Shown in pieces: positions 25,388 to 33,227 of a DNA stretch of 33,227 nucleotides. Below the pieces are notes generated by a model that was not told the origin of the DNA, did no database searches, and saw only the letters and a list, made by a program, of their open reading frames with translations. A program made the translations under genes and the position numbers. This DNA comes from Candidatus Sulfotelmatobacter sp. (GTDB lineage Bacteria; Acidobacteriota; Terriglobia; Terriglobales; Acidobacteriaceae). Positions within the stretch are counted from its first letter, which is position 1. The number at the start of each line of letters is the position of its first letter. The stretch is taken from contig JASHOT010000080.1 in NCBI GenBank assembly GCA_030040965.1, positions 1-33,227 of the forward strand, read 5' to 3'.

Positions 25388-27733
25388 TTGAATTCGCGCG
25401 GCTTCCTGAATCGAGGTATCACATTGCACAGTTCGCGCCTTGCCAAAATCCATCATAATTTTCTTCTTCTCATTGTTGGCATAGCCGGTCTGGCGGCCTT
25501 TGCGCTTGCTGACGGCACTCGCACCTGGGAGCAGTCGAAATTCGACGATCTCACCAAGGGCACCGCGAACGGCGTGGCGATTCGCAGCAGGGGCGGGCTG
25601 GAACTTGCGCCATCTTTCAAGCTGCTGTACGCGACTCCCTCCACTTACATCTGGGCGGCTGCCGCCGACGCGCAGGGCAACGTCTATGCCGCGACCGGGG
25701 CACCGGCACGCGTGTACCGCATTACTCCGGAGGGCAAAGCGACGATCATCTTCGAGCCGCAGGAGTTGCAGGTGCAGGCGCTCGATGTGGGGCCCGACGG
25801 TTCGATCTACGCGGCGACTGCTCCTGACGGCAAGGTGTACAAGATTGAACACAAGCCGTCAGAAAAAAGCGCGACTAAGGCCGCGGAGAAGAATTCAGAA
25901 AAGAGCAACGATAAGAACGGCTCCGACAAAGATGCGGCGAAAGACACGAAGCCGGTTCTTGATCCGGACTGGAGTTCTTCGGCCTATTTCGCGCCGCAGA
26001 CGAAATACATCTGGGCGCTGGCGCTCGATAAAACAGAAAATCTCTATGTCGCGACCGGCGATCACGGAGAGATTTTCAAAGTCACGTCCAAGGGCGACCA
26101 CTCGCTGTTTTTCAAAAGTGATGAGACCCACATCCGCGTGCTGGCCTTCGATGCGCAGGGGAACCTGATTGCCGGAACCGACGGCAGCGGCCTTGTCTAC
26201 AGAATTTCACCGGCGGGTGAGGGTTTCGTGCTGTACAGCGCTCCCAAAAAAGAGATCACGGCGTTGGCGCTCGATCGCGAGGGCAATATCTACGCCGCCG
26301 GCGTAGGTGAGAAGAAACCGGGAGCGGGCGCGGCCGGTGCGGCCGCGGGGCTGCTAAATCTTGCACCAAGCACACCGCCAGTCGCGCCAGCAGCTCCCGG
26401 CCTGGCAATTACGCCTGCGCCGACCGTGGTTCCCATGGGCGCGCTTCCATTTCCCGGTGCAGGAGCAGGCGGAGGCTCCGATGTTTACCGCATCGCGGCC
26501 GATGGCTCTCCGCTGCGCCTCTGGACGTCGCACGAAGACATCGTCTACGCCCTTGCTTTCGATTCCCACGGCCAGCTCCTGGCCGGCACGGGAAACCGCG
26601 GCCACGTCTTTGCCATCGCGGCAGAAGATGAGTTCTCCGATCTGCTGAAGGCGCCCGCCTCGCAGATAACCGCTTTCGCCAAGGCTCCCGGTGGAGGGCT
26701 ATACGCGGCGAGCAGCAATCTGGGAAAGATTTTTGTGCTCGGTCCACATCCGGAAAATGAAGGCAGTTACGAGAGCGATGTTTTCGATGCCAAAATCTTT
26801 TCGCGCTGGGGACGCGCCGAGTTTCACGGCGAAGGCAACGTCGAACTCTATGCCCGCAGCGGTAACGTCGACAATCCCGACCGTAACTGGAGCACATGGA
26901 AGAAAGTCGATCTCACCAAAGGCGCCGAGACGGGCGTTCCGGCAGCGCGCTATGCGCAGTGGAAAGCCGTGCTGCATGCGGGCGATGTAACGCCATCAGT
27001 CGATAGCGTCACGCTCAATTACCTTCCCAAGAACGTCGCGCCGGAGATCGATGACGTCTCGGTGCAGGTGGGCACGCGCTACCAGCCCATCGCCAGGCCG
27101 GCCATCCCGAATATTGCGCCGGACCTGGGCGCAGCGGGCGGAATGCACTTCGACGCCCCCACGCCCAGCACGCACGATCGCGACGCGATCGGCGTGAAAT
27201 GGAGCGCACACGACGACAACGACGATCAGCTTGTCTATTCGGTGTACTACCGCGGAGATGGCGAAACGCGCTGGCTGCTGCTGAAAGACAATCTCACCGA
27301 CAAGGTCTACAGCTTCGATTCCAGCCTGCTCCCCGATGGCGGCTACACCATTAAAGTGACTGCTTCGGACGCGCCTTCGCACTCCCCCGGCGAGGCGCTG
27401 ACGGCCGAGAAAATCAGCCACCGCTTTGAAGTCGATACCACTCCGCCCCGTATCGAAAATCTTTCTGCGGCAGTTGAGGGCGCGCAGATTCACGTGCGCT
27501 TCCGCGCCGAAGATGGCTTTTCGACCATCCATCGGGCAGAGTTTTCTGTCGATGCCGGAGATTGGAAATATGTGGAGCCAGTCGGCCAGCTCTCGGACGC
27601 GAAGACCGAAGATTATGACTTCAAAGTTCCCGTCGACGCCGGCAAAGACGCGCCAGGAGAGCACGTTGTCGTGGTCCGCGTCTATGACAGGTACGAGAAT
27701 ATGGCGGCGGCGAAGGCGCTAATTAAGAGGTGA
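25388..27733 (+). CDS. secreted beta-propeller protein with low-complexity inserts
   Basis: 781 aa from a TTG at 25388. A hydrophobic helix (NFLLLIVGIAGLAAFALADG, about 24-43) is a signal peptide. Propeller-type repeats follow, with recurring units such as AAADAQGNVYAATGAPARVYRI, DVGPDGSIYAAT, ALDKTENLYVATGDHGEIFKV and ALAFDSHGQLLAGTGNRGHVF. Two inserts break the blades: a Lys/Ser/Asp-rich stretch (about 158-190) and an Ala/Pro/Gly-rich one (about 311-364). The last 190 residues look like Ig/fibronectin-type beta domains. Function is unknown; binding of a ligand or an extracellular polymer is possible. The start is uncertain: TTG at 25388 or 25424 are both available and neither has a Shine-Dalgarno sequence. 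Confidence 0.75.
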   Translation: MNSRGFLNRGITLHSSRLAKIHHNFLLLIVGIAGLAAFALADGTRTWEQSKFDDLTKGTANGVAIRSRGGLELAPSFKLLYATPSTYIWAAAADAQGNVYAATGAPARVYRITPEGKATIIFEPQELQVQALDVGPDGSIYAATAPDGKVYKIEHKPSEKSATKAAEKNSEKSNDKNGSDKDAAKDTKPVLDPDWSSSAYFAPQTKYIWALALDKTENLYVATGDHGEIFKVTSKGDHSLFFKSDETHIRVLAFDAQGNLIAGTDGSGLVYRISPAGEGFVLYSAPKKEITALALDREGNIYAAGVGEKKPGAGAAGAAAGLLNLAPSTPPVAPAAPGLAITPAPTVVPMGALPFPGAGAGGGSDVYRIAADGSPLRLWTSHEDIVYALAFDSHGQLLAGTGNRGHVFAIAAEDEFSDLLKAPASQITAFAKAPGGGLYAASSNLGKIFVLGPHPENEGSYESDVFDAKIFSRWGRAEFHGEGNVELYARSGNVDNPDRNWSTWKKVDLTKGAETGVPAARYAQWKAVLHAGDVTPSVDSVTLNYLPKNVAPEIDDVSVQVGTRYQPIARPAIPNIAPDLGAAGGMHFDAPTPSTHDRDAIGVKWSAHDDNDDQLVYSVYYRGDGETRWLLLKDNLTDKVYSFDSSLLPDGGYTIKVTASDAPSHSPGEALTAEKISHRFEVDTTPPRIENLSAAVEGAQIHVRFRAEDGFSTIHRAEFSVDAGDWKYVEPVGQLSDAKTEDYDFKVPVDAGKDAPGEHVVVVRVYDRYENMAAAKALIKR

Positions 27734-27800
27734 TGATAGGAAGCAAGGGCGACTGACCTGAAGGTGGCCGTTCTCTTTGAGCAGAGAAGCGGTTACCCTT

Positions 27801-28667
27801 TCATTCGTTGTCAAGGACGAGTTCCTCGCGACGGGTCCAAAGATAAAGCGCGAAAGCCAGCATGACAAACGGCAGGACTATTCCAAATTCATCAATAAAA
27901 TATTGTGTCTTCCCAGTGTTAAAAGTCAGGGGCGTGAATACCTCCTGCACGAACGCGTTGTGACTGGTGTGAAGCACGACGCCCGTCCAGAGACTGCCTG
28001 ACCGCAGACGAAACCAATCAACGATGGTCGCGCCGCCGATATTGAGAATCACGAAACAGGTAAAGCTATACCATCGAGGCACGCCGGCGTTGTTGTAGGA
28101 ACTGAAGAAGATAATGGGCGCGTGCCAGCATGCCCAAATCACAGCATTGATCAGGGCAGTGGCGGTGAAGTTGCGATTCGTTGCCTCAAAGAGCGCAGGA
28201 ACAAGAAATCCACGCCATCCAATTTCCTCGCCCAGCGCTCCCCCGAGATACAACATACCAAGAGTCGCGTTGAAAAAAATCATTAAGAGTGCTGACGCAA
28301 CAGCCGGTATGTGAAGCCCCGTTGATTTGGCTGCGTCGGCCACGAACTTGGGATTCGGCACTCCGCCCCAACCCATGCTCCAAATCACGGCGTATGCGAT
28401 GCTGACGTACGCCAAGGGAGTGAGCCAGGCTAGCAGCTGCCATTTCCACTCACCCCACTTCCATCCGAAGGTTGTCAGTGGCGTCTTCGCAATCAGTGCA
28501 GTGGTCACCGCCGCGGCTGCAGGCGACCACATGATGAGTTGGGTGTAGTATCCGTTCGCGCCGAAAAGATTGCCGGAAATAATTGCGAGCGTTGTGCCAA
28601 TAGCAGTGAAAATCACCAAAAAGACCAAGAATACCCCGATGTGCTGCCATTGACACACGCGACTCAT
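27801..28667 (-). CDS. CPBP family intramembrane metalloprotease
   Basis: 288 aa, polytopic. The three Abi/CaaX-protease motifs are present: EEIGWR with E147-E148 and R152, WACWHAP with H182, and HTSHN with H233 and N237. These residues form the metal site of the family (Rce1-like). Members process prenylated proteins or bacteriocin-like peptides in some cases; most bacterial ones are of unknown role. The ATG at 28665-28667 has AAGGAG/GAGGGG upstream. The frame remains open a further 79 codons, but that part is antisense-like sequence overlapping the permease gene in another frame, so it is excluded. The gene starts 29 bp after the NCS2 permease stop, so the two may share a transcript. Confidence 0.88.
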   Translation of the reverse strand: MSRVCQWQHIGVFLVFLVIFTAIGTTLAIISGNLFGANGYYTQLIMWSPAAAAVTTALIAKTPLTTFGWKWGEWKWQLLAWLTPLAYVSIAYAVIWSMGWGGVPNPKFVADAAKSTGLHIPAVASALLMIFFNATLGMLYLGGALGEEIGWRGFLVPALFEATNRNFTATALINAVIWACWHAPIIFFSSYNNAGVPRWYSFTCFVILNIGGATIVDWFRLRSGSLWTGVVLHTSHNAFVQEVFTPLTFNTGKTQYFIDEFGIVLPFVMLAFALYLWTRREELVLDNE

Positions 28668-28696
28668 TGCCGCCCCTCTCCTTGGCCTTCCCACTC

Positions 28697-29992
28697 TTAC
28701 GCCGCCGCCAGATAAACGTAGCGCAGAATAAACAGCACGGTCAGAATCCAGATCACGGGGCTGATCTCGCGATACTTTCCGGCCGCGATTTTCACCACCG
28801 TGTAAGAGATCAGCCCCAGGCTGAGACCAGTTGCTATGCTGAAAGTCAGCGGAGTGGCCAGCAGCGTCACGAACGCGGGAATCGCTTCGGTAAATTCCGC
28901 CCACTCGACGCGTCCGATCGACTCCGTCATTAACGCTCCAACCAGGATGAGCGCGGGCGCCGTGGCATATCCCGGAATCGCGCTGGCAATCGGTGAGCAG
29001 AACATCGCAGCCAGAAACATTGCCGCAACGAAAATGTTGCTGAGGCCGGTTCGTGCACCGGCCGCAACGCCGGCCGCACTTTCGATATAACTCGTCACCG
29101 TCGACGTCCCCGTCAGCGATCCGAAGATCGTTCCCACAGCATCGGAGACCAGCGCCCGACCCACTCGTGGAATTTTGCCATTCACCACAAAGCCGCCCTG
29201 CTCGCAGACTCCCACCAGCGTGCCGACGTTATCGAACAGATCGACGAAGAGAAAGATGAAGATAATTTCGAACAAGCCGAGGTGAAGCGCGCCCCGCAAA
29301 TCGAGCTTCAACCAGGTTGCGGAAGGATGCGGAAGAGAAAAAATTGCCTTCGGCCAGGTCGCCATGCCGCGCAGCATGCCAAGACCCGTGGTCGCGAGGA
29401 TTCCGATCAGGATTGCGCCATGAATTTTGCGCGTCATCAAAATCAGCATGATGGCGAGGCCGATGCATGCCATCTGCGCCTCGTGATTCGAGAAGCTTCC
29501 CAGGCTGACGAATGTCTCGTTATTCGCGACGACGAGGTTGGCGTTCCTTAGCCCCACGAATGCGATGAACATTCCAATGCCGCCGGCGGTCGAGTGCTTA
29601 AGGCAATCCGGAATGCCGTTGACGATCTGCTCGCGCACGCGCGTCACCGTCAAGAGCAGAAAGACCACGCCGGAGAAAAAAATCACGCCCAGCGCAGTCC
29701 GCCACGGCACGTGCATTCCCAGGCACACCACGTAGGTGAAGTACGCGTTCAGCGACATTCCCGGAGCCAACGCAATGGGATAATTCGCGTACAGCCCCAT
29801 CACCAATGTGGCCACGGCAGCGGAAAGGCAGGTGGCGAAAAGCACGCCCTCGATCGGCACGCCGGCCTTGGCCAGCATCTGTGGATTGACCACCACGATG
29901 TAGGCCATGGTGAGAAATGTCGTGAAGCCGCCGAGAAGCTCGCTGCGAACCGTAGTCTGATTTTCACGAAGCCGGAAGTAGCGCTCGAGCAA
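28697..29992 (-). CDS. NCS2/AzgA-like purine permease
   Basis: 431 aa with many membrane helices. N-terminal signatures are RSELLGGFTTFLTMAYIVVVNP, ALAPGMSLNAYFTYVV and GIPDCLKHSTAGGIGMFIAFVGL. LFDNVGTLVGVCEQGG and SDAVGTIFGSLTGTSTVTSYIESAAGVAAGARTGL follow. These mark the adenine/guanine/hypoxanthine permease (AzgA/PbuG) branch of the NCS2 family, which imports purine bases by proton symport. The TTG start is supported by AAGGA five bases upstream and by the MLERYFRL opening common to the family. It lies on the same strand as the CPBP gene downstream and the MFS gene upstream. No purine riboswitch could be seen in the 180 bp before it. Confidence 0.92.
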   Translation of the reverse strand: MLERYFRLRENQTTVRSELLGGFTTFLTMAYIVVVNPQMLAKAGVPIEGVLFATCLSAAVATLVMGLYANYPIALAPGMSLNAYFTYVVCLGMHVPWRTALGVIFFSGVVFLLLTVTRVREQIVNGIPDCLKHSTAGGIGMFIAFVGLRNANLVVANNETFVSLGSFSNHEAQMACIGLAIMLILMTRKIHGAILIGILATTGLGMLRGMATWPKAIFSLPHPSATWLKLDLRGALHLGLFEIIFIFLFVDLFDNVGTLVGVCEQGGFVVNGKIPRVGRALVSDAVGTIFGSLTGTSTVTSYIESAAGVAAGARTGLSNIFVAAMFLAAMFCSPIASAIPGYATAPALILVGALMTESIGRVEWAEFTEAIPAFVTLLATPLTFSIATGLSLGLISYTVVKIAAGKYREISPVIWILTVLFILRYVYLAAA

Positions 29993-30172
29993 ACGGAATC
30001 CTTTGCGCAGAATTCAACTCAATAAATTCAAGGCAACAATCGACGCGACATTCTACGGCACGGAGTGCGTCCAGCGTCCATCAATTTCCTCTATCGCGCG
30101 CATTCAGGAAAATATTGGCGACGAGCATCACCCGGCGGTGCAGGCTTAAGGGGCGTCATCAGGGATGCTGGT

Positions 30173-31498
30173 TCAAGAGGCCGCGCTGGATTCGTTTGTG
30201 GCTCGAACGTCAACGCCTTCAAGACTGGCGCTGGTGATGGAATGCAAATCGCCCGCGTGACGCAGCTCGGGGAAAAGCCAGGTCCAGAGCGCAATCACGA
30301 CGAGGGTTCCCACGCCGCCGAGAATAACCGCGGGCACTGTTCCGAACCATTGCGCCGTCACGCCCGACTCAAACTGACCGAACTCATTCGAAGTTCCGAT
30401 GAAGATCATATCGACGGCGTTGACGCGGCCGCGCATTTCGTCAGGCGTGGCCAGCTGCGTGAACGTCGCGCGAATGATCACACTGATCATATCGCTGGCG
30501 CCGAGTAACACGAGAGAAATCAGGGAGAGCGTCAGGCTCGTCGACAATCCAAAAATAATAGTGAAGACTCCGAACGCCGCCACCGTCGAGAGCAGGATGG
30601 GACCCGACTTGCCGCGCAGTGGCCGATGCGCCAGCAGCATCGCCATTACGGCCGCGCCCACTCCCGGCGCGGTGCGCATCAGGCCGAGACCCCAGGGCCC
30701 GGTGTGCAGGATCTCGCGCGCGTAAACCGGCAGCAGTGCCGTTGCTCCTCCCAGCAGCACGGCGAAAAGATCGAGCGAGATGGCGCCCAAAATCAGCTTG
30801 CGCGTCCAGATGAAATGCAGCCCTGCGAAAACCGTCTTGAACGTCATGGGCTCACGCGGCCGCGCCGTCACCTCGGGCCGTATGCGGAAAGTGGTGATCG
30901 TCGCACCGATCGCAGTCAGCATCGCGATGGCGTAAACCGCCGAAGGCCCGTTGATTCCGGTTGAGAACAGGCCGCGTTCACCGGCAGCGTACAGAATGCC
31001 GCCGCATGACGGGCCTAGGATCGTTGCCGCCTGAAATATGCTCGCGTTCCACGCGACCGCATTCGGAAAATGTTTTTCGGGAACGAGCAGCGGCAGAATC
31101 GACCGGCTGGCCGTGCTGTTGAACGAGCGCACCACACCGAGCAGCACCAGCACCGTGTAGATCGCCGTCATCGATCGAATGCCGGAATGCGCCAGCGTCA
31201 GCAGCAGAGCGAAGCAGATTGCGAATCCGATGTAGCACGTTGACAGCACCTTGCGGCGCTCGAAGCGGTCGGAAGCATGGCCTGAGATCGGAAACAGCAG
31301 AATTCCCGGGACAAACTGCACCAGCCCGACCAGACCAAGATCGAGCGGCTTCTTGGTGATGTCGTAGACCTGCCATCCCACGGCGACAGCCTGCATCTCG
31401 ACCGCAGCCACGATCAGGAAGCGCGCGATTTCGAACAGAACGAATCCGGGATGCGTGAAGGCGACGCGCCCGGCGCTGGAATCGGCGGCATCAGACAT
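30173..31498 (-). CDS. MFS transporter, EntS/MFS_3-like exporter
   Basis: 441 aa, about 12 predicted helices. The first loop has the family motif as GHASDRFERRKVL (about residues 72-84), between the helices LGLVGLVQFVPGILLFPISG and ICFALLLTLAHSG. Other segments (SRSILPLLVPEKHFPNAVAWNASIF, LGLMRTAPGVGAAVMA, GASDMISVIIRATFTQLATPDEMRGRVNAVDM) are typical of the EntS/MFS_3 branch, proton-driven exporters of siderophores or drugs. No siderophore genes are near, so the substrate is unknown. The ATG lacks a strong Shine-Dalgarno sequence. It lies between a small membrane-protein gene and the purine permease on the same strand; 180 bp separates it from the permease, so they may be separate units. Confidence 0.9.
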   Translation of the reverse strand: MSDAADSSAGRVAFTHPGFVLFEIARFLIVAAVEMQAVAVGWQVYDITKKPLDLGLVGLVQFVPGILLFPISGHASDRFERRKVLSTCYIGFAICFALLLTLAHSGIRSMTAIYTVLVLLGVVRSFNSTASRSILPLLVPEKHFPNAVAWNASIFQAATILGPSCGGILYAAGERGLFSTGINGPSAVYAIAMLTAIGATITTFRIRPEVTARPREPMTFKTVFAGLHFIWTRKLILGAISLDLFAVLLGGATALLPVYAREILHTGPWGLGLMRTAPGVGAAVMAMLLAHRPLRGKSGPILLSTVAAFGVFTIIFGLSTSLTLSLISLVLLGASDMISVIIRATFTQLATPDEMRGRVNAVDMIFIGTSNEFGQFESGVTAQWFGTVPAVILGGVGTLVVIALWTWLFPELRHAGDLHSITSASLEGVDVRATNESSAAS

Positions 31499-31556
31499 GG
31501 ATTTCTAATGTGACATAGAACCTAGCGCCGAGAACAGAGAAACCCGCGTAGCTGTT

Positions 31557-31775
31557 CTAGTTTCTGGCGAGCCACCACTTTCGCGCCGCGATCGTAGACC
31601 AGACAGCCTCGACTAATCCAAATGGCCATGCGCCTTGCAGAAAGCCGTAGATCGACCCGAGCACGCATGCAAACGCAAAGCCAAGCGTGAACCAGCGGCT
31701 GCGGCTCTCGAAGGCGTAGCAGACCACCATGGCGGTGACCGCGAAAAGGCCGAAGGCGGTGAGTGCGCTCATCAT
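31557..31775 (-). CDS. small membrane protein, function unknown
   Basis: 72 aa from an ATG at 31775 (a second ATG is adjacent). The start MMSALTAFGLFAVTAMVVCYAF is a membrane helix; a second helix is WFTLGFAFACVLGSIYGFLQG, and the end (WPFGLVEAVWSTIAARKWW) is amphipathic. Small proteins of this kind are common in Proteobacteria and Acidobacteria, with no known role. A TTG at 31844 would add a charged stretch of 23 residues with no ribosome-binding site, so it was not used. It lies 72 bp downstream of pncB on the same strand and may be co-transcribed. Confidence 0.65.
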   Translation of the reverse strand: MMSALTAFGLFAVTAMVVCYAFESRSRWFTLGFAFACVLGSIYGFLQGAWPFGLVEAVWSTIAARKWWLARN

Positions 31776-31847
31776 CTCGTTGGATCGCCGCCTGTTCCCA
31801 TATTCGCGTCCAGCATCTTCAGGTCTTCTATCTTCACGGGACAAATT

Positions 31848-33227
31848 TCACGCCACGACCGGTGCACTCGATATTCCCTCCACGCCAAACACCCGGCGGT
31901 ACCGTTCAATTTCGGCTGGAGGGCCCAGCGCTTTGACGTAGTTGTCGGAAAGCTTGACGGCCGGTCGTCCCTCGACCATGGAAACTTTGCAGATCAGGCT
32001 GATGGGATCGAATCCCGCGCCGTCATTGGGATTGCATCCGCGAAAATCGTTCGTCAGCAGTGTGCCCCAACCTGCGCTGAAGCGGATGCGACGGTCCGGC
32101 TTCCATTTACTGCGATCATGGAAATCGGCGGCGCTGCGAAATTCAGTTGGGGCAATTCCGTCCGTTATGGCGCCCCCAAAGTAGGCGTGCAGGCCGAGAA
32201 TCGCATCCACGTCGAGCGTGTCGGAGGCGATGAGCAATTTTTCGCCCGGATCGCGCGCACGCGATTTCAGCCAAGTAATATATTCATCGCCGGCAATATA
32301 CGGATCTTTGCTGTCGACGCGCTGGCCCGTCCAGTCGGCAACCCACTCGGGAGCTCCGGCCAGAAACTGCGTGGTTCCGAAAGTATCGGGCAGCATGACG
32401 CGCAGCGCACCTTCGTAGGTCTGCTGCCAGAGCTCGAGCACACGGTATTGCGAAGCCTTGAGCGCCACGTCATCGGGTGCGAGCGCCGCCATCACCATAG
32501 GAATTTCGTGCGCGCTGGTGCCAATCGCCTCCAAGTCGTGCTTGTGCGCCATAAATGCATTGGAAGTCCCGATGAAGTTCGGTCCGAGATTCGCGGCCAT
32601 GGCGACCACCACGTATTCCTGCCACAAGAAACTGTGCCGGCGGCGCGTGCCGAAATCGGCCACGCTCAGCTCCGGCACTCCGCGCAGCCGCTCGATCTTG
32701 TTCCACAGTTTCGTTTTCGCCCGTGCGTATAAAACATCGAGCCCGAACTCGCTCAGCGTCTTCAGCTGCGCCCGCGTTTTCATTTCATCGAGAATGGCGA
32801 GCGCGTAGAGCTCCCACATCGTGGTGTCGGTCCACGGGCCCTCGAACGAGAGATGAATCTGTCCGTCGCTTACGCGAAGCTGATAGTCCGATAGACGGAA
32901 ATCGTGCTCCAGCCATTCCAGAAACGCAGGCTCAAAGATTCCGCGCCGTCCGTAAAATGTGTTGCCCGCCAGCCATACCAACTCCGACTTGCGGAAGCGC
33001 AGACCGCGCACGTGCTGCAACTGCACTTTCAATTCTTCAATGTGAATCGTATCGGCGATCCGCACCCCGGGATGCCGGTTGTACAACGAGAATTCCACGC
33101 GCGTTCGAGGAAAATGCTTCCAGATGAACTGCAGCATGAGCAGCTTGTAGAAATCCGTGTCGAGCAGCGACCGGATGACCGGGTCGAGTTCCCAGTTATG
33201 GTTGTGCGCGCGTTCGGCGAGGTTGAT
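31848..33227 (-). CDS. pncB: nicotinate phosphoribosyltransferase, partial (5' end beyond window)
   Basis: The frame is open from the window end (33227), so the true start lies outside; 459 codons are visible. The N-terminal part reads RSLLDTDFYKLLMLQFIW, the PncB hallmark. Further segments are ELVWLAGNTFYGRRGIF, DFGTRRRHSFLWQEYVV (the catalytic histidine region), NFIGTSNAFMAHKHDLEAIGTSAHE, the base-binding and phosphate-binding SDTLDVDAI, and FSAGWGTLLTNDFRGCNP. The enzyme joins nicotinate to PRPP, with ATP hydrolysis, to give nicotinate mononucleotide in NAD salvage. The next gene downstream is the small membrane protein. An internal ATG at 33137 starts too late, as it would remove the conserved DTDFYKL segment. 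Confidence 0.95.
   Translation of the reverse strand: MNLAERAHNHNWELDPVIRSLLDTDFYKLLMLQFIWKHFPRTRVEFSLYNRHPGVRIADTIHIEELKVQLQHVRGLRFRKSELVWLAGNTFYGRRGIFEPAFLEWLEHDFRLSDYQLRVSDGQIHLSFEGPWTDTTMWELYALAILDEMKTRAQLKTLSEFGLDVLYARAKTKLWNKIERLRGVPELSVADFGTRRRHSFLWQEYVVVAMAANLGPNFIGTSNAFMAHKHDLEAIGTSAHEIPMVMAALAPDDVALKASQYRVLELWQQTYEGALRVMLPDTFGTTQFLAGAPEWVADWTGQRVDSKDPYIAGDEYITWLKSRARDPGEKLLIASDTLDVDAILGLHAYFGGAITDGIAPTEFRSAADFHDRSKWKPDRRIRFSAGWGTLLTNDFRGCNPNDGAGFDPISLICKVSMVEGRPAVKLSDNYVKALGPPAEIERYRRVFGVEGISSAPVVA

Noticed and set aside
28668-28904. N-terminal extension of the CPBP protease frame
   Set aside because: This part overlaps the permease gene in another frame, is not hydrophobic, and the ATG at 28667 has a strong ribosome-binding site.
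29993-30172. Possible purine riboswitch before the NCS2 permease
   Set aside because: I looked for the conserved three-way-junction sequence on the minus strand and did not see it.
31635-32732. 365-codon plus-strand frame opposite pncB
   Set aside because: Antisense to a well-supported nicotinate phosphoribosyltransferase.
1-33227. Defence island, CRISPR array, prophage or tRNA genes
   Set aside because: No regularly spaced repeats, no nuclease, integrase or toxin-antitoxin genes, and no tRNA-like cloverleaf were recognised anywhere in the window.

Overview
This is a GC-rich bacterial chromosomal window of 33.2 kb. It holds 22 protein-coding genes, no RNA genes, no CRISPR array and no transposase. 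The gene content suggests a soil-type Acidobacteriota (Terriglobia-like, near Koribacter/Sulfotelmatobacter). The indicators are a TPR-sulfotransferase, a YncE-propeller/phosphoesterase fusion, a Ser/Thr kinase with a TolB-like propeller output, a DUF4139 protein, a repeat-built lipoprotein, and short intergenic repeats of a kind common in that phylum. The taxonomic call is inference.

Layout. (1) 1-5.3 kb, plus strand: TPR-sulfotransferase, intrinsic terminator, then a secreted YncE/phosphoesterase fusion. The phosphoesterase is preceded by two sets of 11-bp-phased GTCAY repeats that resemble Pho boxes. It ends in a very strong terminator. (2) 5.5-8.1 kb, plus strand: a compact run of a small HTH protein, a 63-aa CxxC protein (ATGA overlap) and a secreted CocE/NonD hydrolase. 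(3) 8.2-14.4 kb, minus strand: UbiX-like flavin prenyltransferase, DUF4139 protein, aldo/keto reductase and membrane Ser/Thr kinase. (4) 14.6-17.5 kb, plus strand: a double-length cytoplasmic ChaN/EreA-like protein, LarB (nickel-pincer cofactor) and an F420/FMN split-barrel oxidoreductase. (5) 17.6-23.2 kb: a triple-BON secreted protein (-) and a PAS-GAF-PAS hybrid histidine kinase (+) diverge from a 405-bp regulatory gap holding a perfect 20-bp palindrome. A modular lipoprotein follows (-). (6) 23.3-25.3 kb, minus strand: a MITE-like repeat, then mtnA and pyrE separated by octamer repeats. (7) 25.4-27.7 kb, plus strand: a large secreted beta-propeller protein. (8) 27.8-33.2 kb, minus strand: nicotinate phosphoribosyltransferase (cut by the window end), a small membrane protein, an MFS exporter, an NCS2 purine permease and a CPBP protease-like membrane protein.

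Themes. Nucleotide and cofactor salvage recurs (pyrE, mtnA, pncB, purine permease, larB, ubiX). So do envelope and secreted proteins (phosphoesterase, CocE, BON, lipoprotein, propeller). No complete defence or mobile system was found. The least explained parts are the ubiX / ChaN-like / larB neighbourhood, the Pho-box-like arrays, the HTH/CxxC pair and three families of short repeats that abut start or stop codons. Several start codons were moved from the longest ORF to an internal codon, using Shine-Dalgarno sequences or family length; these choices are explained entry by entry.
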